In this document: in pieces, positions 1-5,317 of the stretch
How positions within the stretch are numbered: the stretch's first letter is position 1
How the letters are laid out: each line of letters begins with the position of its first letter
Assembly: GCA_902766585.1 (NCBI GenBank)
Contig: CACXDV010000170.1
Span: 1-5,361 of the forward strand
Reading direction: 5' to 3'
From: an uncultured Ruminococcus sp.
Lineage (GTDB): Bacteria > Bacillota > Clostridia > Oscillospirales > Acutalibacteraceae
Length of the DNA stretch: 5,361 nt
Program-made: the position numbers and the translations under genes
Notes under the pieces: model-generated
Seen by the model: only the letters and a program-made list of their open reading frames with translations
Told to the model about the DNA's origin: nothing
The model's database searches: none

Positions 1-548
1 GAAATATCTATATCAAGACCTGATGTAATATCCTTTTCATCCTGACCTTCGCTTATTATACGGTTATATTTGTCCTCGTTATCCTCTTCAGCAGGCTTTG
101 CGGTCGATTTAGCCTTAATAAAGCTTGCCTTAAAATCATCACCGACATCAAGCTCTATCGGCTTTTCGGGCTTTATCACCTGTTTTTTGGGCTGCATAGG
201 AACAGGATCAAGCCTTCGGTGCAGCTTATTTACTGCTGACTTGTCGTTGCACGGCTCAAGCTTTACAAAAAACGGCACAACAAGGTAAAATATCAGAAAC
301 GGAAGCGCCACATAAAAAATACTCATAGGATCCGCGGCATCTCCGTATCCGAGATTAAGAAGCAAGGTTATCAGCGATGCTATTACGGATGCACCTGCTA
401 TTCCGTAAAGAGAACGATGTATTACCACATTTGAAATACATTTGCAGCCCCTGCAATTATGCTCTCCCTTTGTTTTCAGAATATTTGCTCCGATAAAGGA
501 GACTTTTCTGTGACAATAGGGACATTCCGTCAAAAGACGTTTAGCCAT
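1..548 (-). CDS. Membrane protein with N-terminal CXXC...CXXC zinc-binding motif, unknown function (3' end beyond the left edge)
   Basis: I do not recognise this gene and give it no function. It starts at the ATG at 548-546, and 182 codons are visible before the window ends. AAAGGA at 557-562 lies 8 nt upstream as ribosome binding site and overlaps the remB stop. Residues 9-12 (CPYC) and 32-35 (CRGC, followed by another Cys at 37) form a CXXC-x19-CXXC pair, likely a zinc knuckle. Two hydrophobic segments follow at about 48-66 and 77-95, with a short loop containing DAADP between them. After residue 96 the chain is polar and charged (Lys, Glu, Asp, Pro rich), like a disordered cytoplasmic tail. 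The inferred topology is both ends in the cytoplasm with a two-helix hairpin. The layout resembles the small Firmicute 'cxxc_20_cxxc' proteins, but this one is longer. It is 13 bp from remB and so is probably the next gene of the dnaA operon. Confidence 0.8.
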   Translation of the reverse strand, partial: MAKRLLTECPYCHRKVSFIGANILKTKGEHNCRGCKCISNVVIHRSLYGIAGASVIASLITLLLNLGYGDAADPMSIFYVALPFLIFYLVVPFFVKLEPCNDKSAVNKLHRRLDPVPMQPKKQVIKPEKPIELDVGDDFKASFIKAKSTAKPAEEDNEDKYNRIISEGQDEKDITSGLDIDI

Positions 549-561
549 ATAACCATTCCTT

Positions 562-813
562 TCATACCTGTCCTGCTCTTTTTATAAGAGTCATCGGCGC
601 AAGCTGGCATATATATATTACATAATCATTGTTTTCATTGCAAATAACAAAGGATTTCGGAAGCTCCATAGAAACATTCACTACCTTGCCGTGTTTTTCG
701 GCATAGGAAAGATATTCTCTTGTCTTATATGACATTGTTGCATTATCAAGATCAAAAACCCCGATTATATCCTCTGTTCTGATAACGGTATCGCCGCCGA
801 GATGAAGATACAT
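562..813 (-). CDS. remB: RemB / YaaB, DUF370 extracellular matrix regulator family
   Basis: This is an 83-residue protein of the DUF370 family, the YaaB/RemB branch found between recF and gyrB in Bacillus. Visible family marks are the N-terminal MYLHLGGDTVI (1-11), the IIGVFDLD strand (16-23), LPKSFVI (51-57) and a C-terminal YICQLAPMTLIKR (67-79). There is no signal peptide or membrane segment, so it is cytoplasmic. In B. subtilis, RemA/RemB affect biofilm matrix expression and the related RemA is a DNA-binding protein; whether this copy does the same here is unknown. The ATG at 813-811 is preceded by GGAGG (822-826) with 8 nt spacing, which fixes the start. The gene follows recF by 25 bp and is followed by the zinc-motif membrane protein gene after 13 bp, so it should be co-transcribed with both. 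Confidence 0.93.
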   Translation of the reverse strand: MYLHLGGDTVIRTEDIIGVFDLDNATMSYKTREYLSYAEKHGKVVNVSMELPKSFVICNENNDYVIYICQLAPMTLIKRAGQV

Positions 814-838
814 CTATGCTGCCTCCGGAATTCTTATT

Positions 839-1957
839 TTATTCATCAGAAAGATCCTCATTTTTCTCGATACAGGCAACAGCTCCGTCTGTCACCCTGA
901 AAACATTTTCAGCCCTGACGGTCTGTTCGCAGCAGGTTATGAATACCTGCATACCGCTGAGTCTCCTCAGAAGGTAATCCTGCCTTGAAGGATCAAGTTC
1001 ACTCAGCACATCATCAAGAAGGATAATAGGACTTTCTCCCTTTTCCCTTCCGAGAGTTGCTGCTTCGGCAAGCTTCAATGCAAGCACAGCGCTTCTCTGC
1101 TGTCCCTGAGAACCATAAGCTCTTGAATCCTTGCCGTTTATGCGTACAATTATATCATCACGATGTATTCCCGCAGTTGTATATCCGCAGTAAATATCAT
1201 CAGACCTTCTTTTTCTGAGAGAATTATAAAGAGCCTCTTCAAGCTCAGGTACCGACATATCCTCGGTACCTCCGAAATTCATTTTGTATTGAAGCTCAAG
1301 CTTTTCCCTACCCCCGCTTATGCCGTCATAAAAGGCAAAAGCAGTCGGTATAAGCTTATTCATATATTTTATTCTTTCCGCAGCCGCAGCAGCGCCCTCT
1401 GAGGCAAGTCTTCTGTCCCATACCTCAAGGGTATCCTCAAGCTCTCTCTGACGCGGGATATCCTTGAGCAGCGCATTTCTTTCGTTAAGTATTCTTCTGT
1501 ATCTTGTTACGGTCACGGCGTATGACGGCTTTATCTGGCATAAAGCCCCGTCTATAAAGCCCCTTCTTTCCTCAGGTCCGTCCTTTATAAGCGAAAGATG
1601 ATTCGGAGAAAAGACCACAGCGCAGAATTTTCCTATTATCTGCGAAAGGTACTGCTTGGGAACATCATTCAGAACGGCTTTTCTTTTTCCGTTCTGTATC
1701 ATAAATTCCAGTGTCTGATCTCTTTCCTCAGAGAAAAACTCTATTTTTATCCTTGAATATTTTTCTCCGAAGCGTATAAGCTCATTTTCCTTTGCTCCGC
1801 GGAAGGATCTTCCTCCCGTAAAAAGCCAGATACATTCGAGGATATTGGTCTTTCCCTGAGCATTTTCCCCGCAGATCACATTTATTCCTTCATCGGGATT
1901 TATCACGGTATGCAAAAGGTTTCTGTAATTTTCAAATTCCAGACTTTTTAATATCAC
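839..1957 (-). CDS. recF: RecF, DNA replication/repair ATPase (SMC-like)
   Basis: RecF binds gapped DNA and, with RecO and RecR, helps load RecA at stalled forks and single-strand gaps. The 372-residue length is normal for the family. The N-terminal half-ATPase begins with the LEFENYRNL strand (6-14) and carries Walker A, GENAQGKT, at 30-37. The conserved GRSFRGAKENELIRFG stretch follows at 49-64, then RRGFID at 131-136 and the helical arm (about 150-250). The C-terminal half has AGIHRDD (262-268), the ABC-type signature YGSQGQQRS (281-289), Walker B IILLDD (311-316) and the D-loop SELD (319-322). No key residue is missing. The start is a GTG (1957-1955) directly abutting the stop of the S4 gene. 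It is supported by GAGGTG at 1964-1969, 6 nt upstream, which lies inside the S4 coding sequence, so translational coupling is likely. Confidence 0.97.
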   Translation of the reverse strand: MILKSLEFENYRNLLHTVINPDEGINVICGENAQGKTNILECIWLFTGGRSFRGAKENELIRFGEKYSRIKIEFFSEERDQTLEFMIQNGKRKAVLNDVPKQYLSQIIGKFCAVVFSPNHLSLIKDGPEERRGFIDGALCQIKPSYAVTVTRYRRILNERNALLKDIPRQRELEDTLEVWDRRLASEGAAAAAERIKYMNKLIPTAFAFYDGISGGREKLELQYKMNFGGTEDMSVPELEEALYNSLRKRRSDDIYCGYTTAGIHRDDIIVRINGKDSRAYGSQGQQRSAVLALKLAEAATLGREKGESPIILLDDVLSELDPSRQDYLLRRLSGMQVFITCCEQTVRAENVFRVTDGAVACIEKNEDLSDE

Positions 1958-2176
1958 TCAGAACACCTCAAGCTGCATATCCTCATATTCTATGGTATCT
2001 CCCCTGCGTATTTTCTTTCCGCGCATGGTACATACCTCTCCGTTAAGGAGGACCTCTCCGTTTTGAATAGCTATTTTAGCCTGTCCGCCCGTCATAACGC
2101 TGCCGGACAGCTTCAAAGCATTGTCCAGCCGTATGAATTCTTCCTCCGGACGAAGTGTAATTCTCTCTTTTTTCAT
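1958..2176 (-). CDS. rlbA: S4-domain RNA-binding protein YaaA/RlbA (RecF-linked)
   Basis: This 72-residue protein is almost entirely one S4 RNA-binding domain, with RLDNALKLSG (16-25), GGQAKIAIQNGEVLLNGEV (30-48) and the closing KKIRRGDTIEY (54-64). It matches the small S4 protein that sits between dnaN and recF in most Firmicutes (YaaA in B. subtilis, also called RlbA). By family it should bind structured RNA, probably ribosomal; its exact role is poorly known. The start ATG (2176-2174) overlaps the dnaN stop as ATGA. GAGG at 2185-2188, 8 nt upstream within the end of dnaN, serves as ribosome binding site. The stop TGA is followed without any gap by the recF GTG. The arrangement suggests coupled translation through dnaN, this gene and recF. 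Confidence 0.93.
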   Translation of the reverse strand: MKKERITLRPEEEFIRLDNALKLSGSVMTGGQAKIAIQNGEVLLNGEVCTMRGKKIRRGDTIEYEDMQLEVF

Positions 2177-3273
2177 CTTGATAACCTCATTGGCATAAGC
2201 ATAAAGAGGAAGCTGTTTCCCTCTGTGGGCTTAATAACAATTGCCTTTGTTGCGCCGGAAAGTTCCATAATAATTTCATCTGTCTCACTGTTTCTCAAAG
2301 CGTCAAGAAGGAACTTATTATTGAAACCAATCTCAATATTTTCACCTGTCATTGATACATCTATCTGATCCTCAGCCTGTCCGAGCGGAGTATTGCAGCT
2401 TGCATTGATAATGCTGTCCTCAATGCAGCATTTAATAGGACTTTTCATCTTATCTGTAAGGAGAAGTGAAAGTCTTTCAATTGTGTCAATGAATTTTCTT
2501 GTATTTATCCTGATCTGAGTAAGATGACTTTCCGGAATTGATGCCTTGTAGTTGATAAACTGTCCCTCTATAAGCCTTGAAATAACGCTGTAGCTGCCTA
2601 TTTTGAAAATAATGTGACGGCCTCCTGATATTATCTCAATATTCTCAGCATCCTCATTTATTAGCTTGCTGACCTCAGCCAATGATTTTCCGGGGACTAT
2701 CATATACTTCTCCCCTTCATAATCAATGTTTTCTGTTCTTATAGCAAGTCTGTAGCCGTCAAGTGAGATCATTTTGAATATCTTGTTTTCTATTTCAAAG
2801 AGTGTTCCCTTATTTATCGGCTTAACATCGGTATCAGCTACAGCATAGATCGTCTGCTTTATCATTGAGTTCAGTATTTCGCTGCTGATTTTTATTGTAT
2901 CTGTGCTTCTGATCACAGGGATCTCAGGATAATCCTCAGCCGGCATTCCTACAAGCTTGAAATTAGCCTTTCCGCAGCTTATGAATACTATATTTTTGTC
3001 ATCTACCTCAATGGTAATGTTGTTTTCGGGAAGTCTTCTGATAATGTCTGCAAATAGCTTTGCTTTGATTACGGAGCTTCCCTGCTGCTGTACTGATGCA
3101 TCTATTGTTGTTGTTATGCATATTTCAAGGTCATAGCCAAAAAGGGTTATTTTATTTGCTTCTGCTTTTATGAGTATACCCTCAAGTGCAGGTATGGTAG
3201 ACTTTGAGGATACGGCTCTTTGAACATTTGTAACTGCTTCTGTGAGCTTATTACGGTCGCATATGAATTTCAT
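2173..3273 (-). CDS. dnaN: DNA polymerase III beta subunit (sliding clamp)
   Basis: DnaN forms the ring-shaped homodimer that tethers DNA polymerase III to the template and serves as docking platform for repair and mismatch factors. The 366-residue product has the usual length and three-domain clamp layout (about 1-120, 128-247 and 248-366). Recognisable segments are MKFICDRNKL at the start, LDGYRLA (171-177) and RLIEGQFINY (233-242). The C-terminal FMLMPMRL (357-364) contributes to the hydrophobic partner-binding cleft. The ATG at 3273-3271 has AAAGGA at 3283-3288, 9 nt upstream. The gene is separated from dnaA by the 299-bp origin region and likely has its own promoter there (3322-3349), besides read-through from dnaA. 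Its stop overlaps the start of the S4 gene by the ATGA arrangement. Confidence 0.98.
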   Translation of the reverse strand: MKFICDRNKLTEAVTNVQRAVSSKSTIPALEGILIKAEANKITLFGYDLEICITTTIDASVQQQGSSVIKAKLFADIIRRLPENNITIEVDDKNIVFISCGKANFKLVGMPAEDYPEIPVIRSTDTIKISSEILNSMIKQTIYAVADTDVKPINKGTLFEIENKIFKMISLDGYRLAIRTENIDYEGEKYMIVPGKSLAEVSKLINEDAENIEIISGGRHIIFKIGSYSVISRLIEGQFINYKASIPESHLTQIRINTRKFIDTIERLSLLLTDKMKSPIKCCIEDSIINASCNTPLGQAEDQIDVSMTGENIEIGFNNKFLLDALRNSETDEIIMELSGATKAIVIKPTEGNSFLFMLMPMRLSR

Positions 3274-3321
3274 GCTTTTTTGTCCTTTCTGAATACTGAT
3301 TTCCCATAAAAGGATAGATTA

Positions 3322-3349
3322 ATTTTAGTAGTATTAGTAGTGGTGTCAA
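3322..3349 (-). promoter_or_regulatory. Candidate dnaN promoter overlapping the DnaA-trio
   Basis: On the minus strand, TTGACA (3344-3349) is a perfect -35 box. After a 16-bp spacer comes TAAAAT (3322-3327), five of six matches to the -10 consensus. Transcription would start near 3315, leaving a leader of about 40 nt before dnaN. The spacer is almost entirely the DnaA-trio array, so initiator assembly and RNA polymerase binding would compete here. It is predicted from sequence only. Confidence 0.6.
3326..3340 (+). promoter_or_regulatory. DnaA-trio array (origin unwinding element)
   Basis: The plus strand reads TAG TAG TAT TAG TAG, which written 3'-to-5' is GAT GAT TAT GAT GAT: five consecutive trinucleotides matching the B. 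subtilis DnaA-trio (3'-GAT-5' type). DnaA polymerises along such a strand from an adjacent DnaA box to melt the duplex. An exact box, TTTTCAACA on the minus strand at 3353-3361, lies 12 bp away on the dnaA side. AT-rich sequence (TTAATTTT and beyond) continues on the dnaN side. The order box, spacer, trios, AT-rich DNA and the polarity both fit the established model. Confidence 0.75.
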
Positions 3350-3352
3350 AAC

Positions 3353-3573
3353 TGTTGAAAAGTTAAATTTTTCCTGATTTTCTGCCGTTTTCAGGTAATT
3401 TTTCACTTGTTGAAGCTTTGTGCGGTCAATGTTGAAAAAACTGGAAGAATTTTTAACTCTCAACAGCACGGTGGAATCATGTTAGTTGAATGTTAAGTAA
3501 AAGTGGAAAATTATTCAGTTCAAATTCTATTTGTTTCAACAGATTTTGTTGAATGTTGAAAAAGTTTTCAACT
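3353..3573. promoter_or_regulatory. Cluster of DnaA-box-like 9-mers with consensus TTTTCAACA
   Basis: Exact TTTTCAACA occurs on the minus strand at 3353-3361, 3430-3438 and 3554-3562. One-mismatch copies are on the plus strand at 3533-3541 (GTTTCAACA) and 3565-3573 (TTTTCAACT). Two-mismatch copies are at 3409-3417 (minus, GCTTCAACA), 3457-3465 (plus, CTCTCAACA) and 3547-3555 (minus, CATTCAACA). A weaker one is at 3484-3492 (minus, CATTCAACT). At 3502-3510 (minus) TTTTCCACT is closer to the classical TTATCCACA. I saw no exact copy inside any gene of the window. Binding by DnaA is inferred from position, repetition and partial match (7 of 9) to the classical box. Confidence 0.75.
3555..3572. 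repeat. Perfect inverted repeat of two facing DnaA-box-like sites
   Basis: GTTGAAAA at 3555-3562 and its exact reverse complement TTTTCAAC at 3565-3572 flank a 2-bp AG spacer, directly after the dnaA stop codon at 3573-3575. Each arm is a DnaA-box core, so the repeat is most simply two convergent boxes. As RNA it would be a weak A/U hairpin without a following U run, so I do not call it a terminator. Confidence 0.6.
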
Positions 3574-4886
3574 TATCTGTTGCGGATATTTTTGATGATA
3601 TCGTCTACTGTCGATTTGAGTTTGGGATCCTTGTTCATGTTCTTTTCGATCTGCTTAAGAGCATATACAATAGTGGAATGATCTCTTCCGCCGAATTCAT
3701 CACCTATATTGTTCATGGAAAGGTCGGTGATCTCTCTTACTGCATATACTGCGATCTGACGGGCATTGGAAATATTGGAATTTCTCTTTGATGAGCGTAT
3801 ATCTGCTCCTGTAAGACCGAAATGACGGGCAACCTCGTCTATTATCATTTCCACTGTAAGCGGAGGCGGCTGATCATTGTTCAGTATTTCTGAGATAGTT
3901 TTCTGAGCTATATTGATCGTGATCTTATCTCCGTAGAGCTGGTTTTTAGCCTTGAGCTTCTTAACAACGCCTTCAAGCTGACGAATATTTGATTTAAGCC
4001 TTGATGCGATATATTCGGTCACATCATCGGGCAGCTCTATCTGCAGAAGCTCTGCCTTTCTGCGTATGATAGCTATTCTTGTTTCAAAATCAGGCGGTTG
4101 GATATCGGCAATAAGTCCTGATTCAAAGCGGCTTCTCAGTCTGTCCTCAAGAGTCTGTATTTCCTTCGGAGGACGGTCTGATGTGAGTACTATCTGACTT
4201 TTTGCTTCATAAAGAGTATTGAAGGTATGGAAAAATTCCTCCTGTGTTGCGTCCTTACCGCTTATGAACTGTATATCATCCACAAGAAGAACATCAGATT
4301 TTCTGTACTTCTGACGAAATTCGATATTTGATTTTGTCATAAGAGCCTCTATAAGCTCATTCGTGAAATCCTCGCCCTTGACATAAACTATATCCTTTTC
4401 GGGATGATTCTTGTGTATTTCATTTCTGATCGCATAAAGCAGATGAGTTTTGCCAAGTCCGGAATTTCCGTAGATGAAAAGGGGATTGTATGCCCTTCCG
4501 GGATTTGTTGCAACTGCAAGAGAGGCTGCATGAGCAAATTTGTTTGAGGAGCCTACGATAAAGGTATCAAAGGTAAATTCATAGTCCTCGTCAAGATCGG
4601 ACTGAGAGGCTCTTTCGGTTTTTTCATCCTTTTCATCGGGAAGGATAACTACAAGTTCAAGCGCCTTTCCGAAAACATTTTCCATAGCTTCCGTTAAAAG
4701 AGGCTTATAAACCGAAAGTACAAGATTACGGTGAAAATCCACAGGTACTCTCAGAATTGCCTTGCCCTCTGCAAAATCCAGATCTACCAATTCAATATTG
4801 GCAAGCCAGGATTTATAGGCTGTGGAGGATATTTGCTTTTTGCAGTATTCCAGCACCATGTCCCAGGCTTCGTTTAATGAATCCAT
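3573..4886 (-). CDS. dnaA: Chromosomal replication initiator DnaA
   Basis: DnaA is the AAA+ initiator that binds DnaA boxes, forms an ATP-bound filament and melts oriC. The 437-residue product is full length with a short linker. Domain I (1-80) begins NEAWDMVLEY and contains KSWLANIEL. Domain II (about 82-102) is acidic and short. The AAA+ core has Walker A GNSGLGKTH (140-148), Walker B VLLVDD (199-204), sensor I LTSD (234-237), box VII RLRSRF with R249 and R253 (arginine-finger position), and sensor II with R302 in SNIRQLEG. Domain IV has R376 before Gln (the minor-groove arginine position) and the signature GGRDHSTI at 399-406. The start is the ATG at 4886-4884, which gives the normal N-terminus. 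AGGAG at 4899-4903 is the ribosome binding site with a rather long 12-nt spacing. An in-frame GTG 38 codons upstream is rejected because the added residues look unlike DnaA. Confidence 0.98.
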   Translation of the reverse strand: MDSLNEAWDMVLEYCKKQISSTAYKSWLANIELVDLDFAEGKAILRVPVDFHRNLVLSVYKPLLTEAMENVFGKALELVVILPDEKDEKTERASQSDLDEDYEFTFDTFIVGSSNKFAHAASLAVATNPGRAYNPLFIYGNSGLGKTHLLYAIRNEIHKNHPEKDIVYVKGEDFTNELIEALMTKSNIEFRQKYRKSDVLLVDDIQFISGKDATQEEFFHTFNTLYEAKSQIVLTSDRPPKEIQTLEDRLRSRFESGLIADIQPPDFETRIAIIRRKAELLQIELPDDVTEYIASRLKSNIRQLEGVVKKLKAKNQLYGDKITINIAQKTISEILNNDQPPPLTVEMIIDEVARHFGLTGADIRSSKRNSNISNARQIAVYAVREITDLSMNNIGDEFGGRDHSTIVYALKQIEKNMNKDPKLKSTVDDIIKNIRNR

Positions 4887-5013
4887 AAATACTATCTTCT
4901 CCTGTTTCTTAAATTTTTGTTTATCCGCTGTTTTTAACGGCAAATGCCCGTATTCACCCGGAGCTTTCCTTATTTTTTTGCCGGAGAGAATTACAAACAC
5001 TTATACAAGGTTA

Positions 5014-5042
5014 ATTATATCATAAAATAATTTAATTTTCAA
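5014..5042 (-). promoter_or_regulatory. dnaA operon promoter
   Basis: On the minus strand, TTGAAA (5037-5042) is a -35 box with one mismatch. A 17-bp spacer leads to TATAAT (5014-5019), a perfect -10 preceded by TG one base upstream (extended -10). The start site would be near 5007, giving a leader of about 120 nt before the dnaA ATG. The -35 is contained in the DnaA-box-like 9-mer at 5036-5044, which suggests autorepression by DnaA. Confidence 0.8.
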
Positions 5043-5044
5043 CA
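5036..5044 (+). promoter_or_regulatory. DnaA-box-like site over the dnaA -35
   Basis: TTTTCAACA on the plus strand is identical to the three exact copies in the dnaA-dnaN gap, and is the only exact copy on this side of dnaA. It fully covers the -35 hexamer of the dnaA promoter, a placement expected of an autoregulatory operator. DnaA binding is inferred. Confidence 0.65.
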
Positions 5045-5198
5045 TTAATAAAAGCATATTATTTCGCAATATTTATCATTTTTACGAACAGGTCAAAGAA
5101 CATGAAAAAAGCTTCAATTCATAGTATAAGAGGGGATTTTCAGTTATTTGTTTTAAGCTATTATTGCACAGTAAAAGGTCAAAATTTGGTTAATGAGT

Positions 5199-5237
5199 AA
5201 AAAAGCTTGAAAAAATGCTTAAAAAATTAAAATTTTT
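5199..5237. repeat. Phased A-tracts upstream of the rpmH promoter
   Basis: Three runs of exactly six A start at 5199, 5210 and 5221, an 11-bp period close to one helical turn. A fourth A run (5229-5232) and T5 (5233-5237) follow, forming the inverted repeat AAAAATT-AA-AATTTTT at 5222-5237. Such phasing is known to produce intrinsic curvature. It ends just before the rpmH -35, so a UP-element or bend role is likely. Confidence 0.6.
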
Positions 5238-5238
5238 A

Positions 5239-5268
5239 TTGACAGATGAGTGCATTATAGTTTATAAT
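5239..5268 (+). promoter_or_regulatory. rpmH promoter (strong sigma-A type)
   Basis: TTGACA (5239-5244) and TATAAT (5263-5268) are both perfect consensus hexamers with an 18-bp spacer. The start would be near 5275, giving a leader of about 40 nt with AAAGGAGG at 5303-5310. The A/T tracts immediately upstream (5199-5237) could act as an UP element. High output fits a ribosomal protein operon. Confidence 0.88.
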
Positions 5269-5279
5269 TTTACGGTGCA

Positions 5280-5291
5280 AGGTTATAACCT
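5280..5291. repeat. 12-bp palindrome AGGTTATAACCT in the rpmH leader
   Basis: A perfect palindrome lies about 5-16 nt downstream of the predicted rpmH start site, a position where a repressor could block RNA polymerase. A palindrome this short is expected about once by chance in a window of this size, so its function is uncertain. Confidence 0.35.
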
Positions 5292-5317
5292 GGACAGTAT
5301 TGAAAGGAGGAATTTCC

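Larger units (their letters stand above)
3274..3572. other. oriC: Putative oriC (dnaA-dnaN intergenic region)
   Basis: This 299-bp gene-free stretch has the composition and parts of a Firmicute origin. It contains about ten DnaA-box-like 9-mers spread from 3353 to 3573. Next to the last box on the dnaN side lies a DnaA-trio array (3326-3340), then an AT-rich stretch leading to dnaN. The boxes nearest the trio read in the dnaA-to-dnaN direction, the polarity seen in the B. subtilis basal unwinding system. Adjacent initiator and clamp genes support the assignment. The region also has a candidate dnaN promoter. Origin activity itself is inference, since no replication data or whole-chromosome skew can be seen here. 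Confidence 0.85.
4887..5317. other. Divergent dnaA/rpmH intergenic region
   Basis: This AT-rich 431-bp stretch contains no credible gene. From the dnaA side it holds the dnaA leader (4887 to about 5007) and the dnaA promoter with its overlapping DnaA-box-like site. The leader has a possible small bulged hairpin at 4937-4951. From about 5045 to 5198 I see no clear element beyond short repeats, such as AGGTCAAA at 5090-5097 and 5176-5183, and AAAAAAGCTT at 5105-5114 and 5199-5208. Then come the phased A-tracts and the rpmH promoter. In B. subtilis the equivalent region carries a second DnaA-box cluster; only one exact box is visible here, so it looks poorer in boxes than the dnaA-dnaN gap. Confidence 0.7.

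Noticed and set aside
70..288. Plus-strand open frame of 72 codons
   Set aside because: Ser-rich shadow opposite the charged tail of the minus-strand membrane protein, with no family resemblance.
2063..2368. Plus-strand open frame of 101 codons
   Set aside because: Lies antisense to the certain dnaN and S4 genes and shows no recognisable domain.
3251..3469. Minus-strand open frame of 72 codons across the dnaA-dnaN gap
   Set aside because: It overlaps the dnaN start, resembles no family, and is made of the DnaA-box and trio repeats of the origin; no ribosome binding site evident.
3555..3572. Rho-independent terminator after dnaA
   Set aside because: The hairpin is A/U only apart from two G-C pairs, the loop is too tight, and no U run follows in the dnaA direction.
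4921..4929. TTATCCGCT as a classical DnaA box in the dnaA leader
   Set aside because: It differs from TTATCCACA in two of the most conserved 3' positions and stands alone.
4887..5000. 38-codon N-terminal extension of DnaA from an in-frame GTG
   Set aside because: The ATG at 4886 gives the normal DnaA N-terminus and has an AGGAG upstream; the extra residues are basic, unlike DnaA, and the GTG lies only about 7 nt from the predicted transcript start.
5091..5096. Second dnaA promoter using minus-strand TTGACC
   Set aside because: No acceptable -10 at 16-18 bp; the best A/T hexamer is at about 15 bp, and a much better promoter lies downstream.
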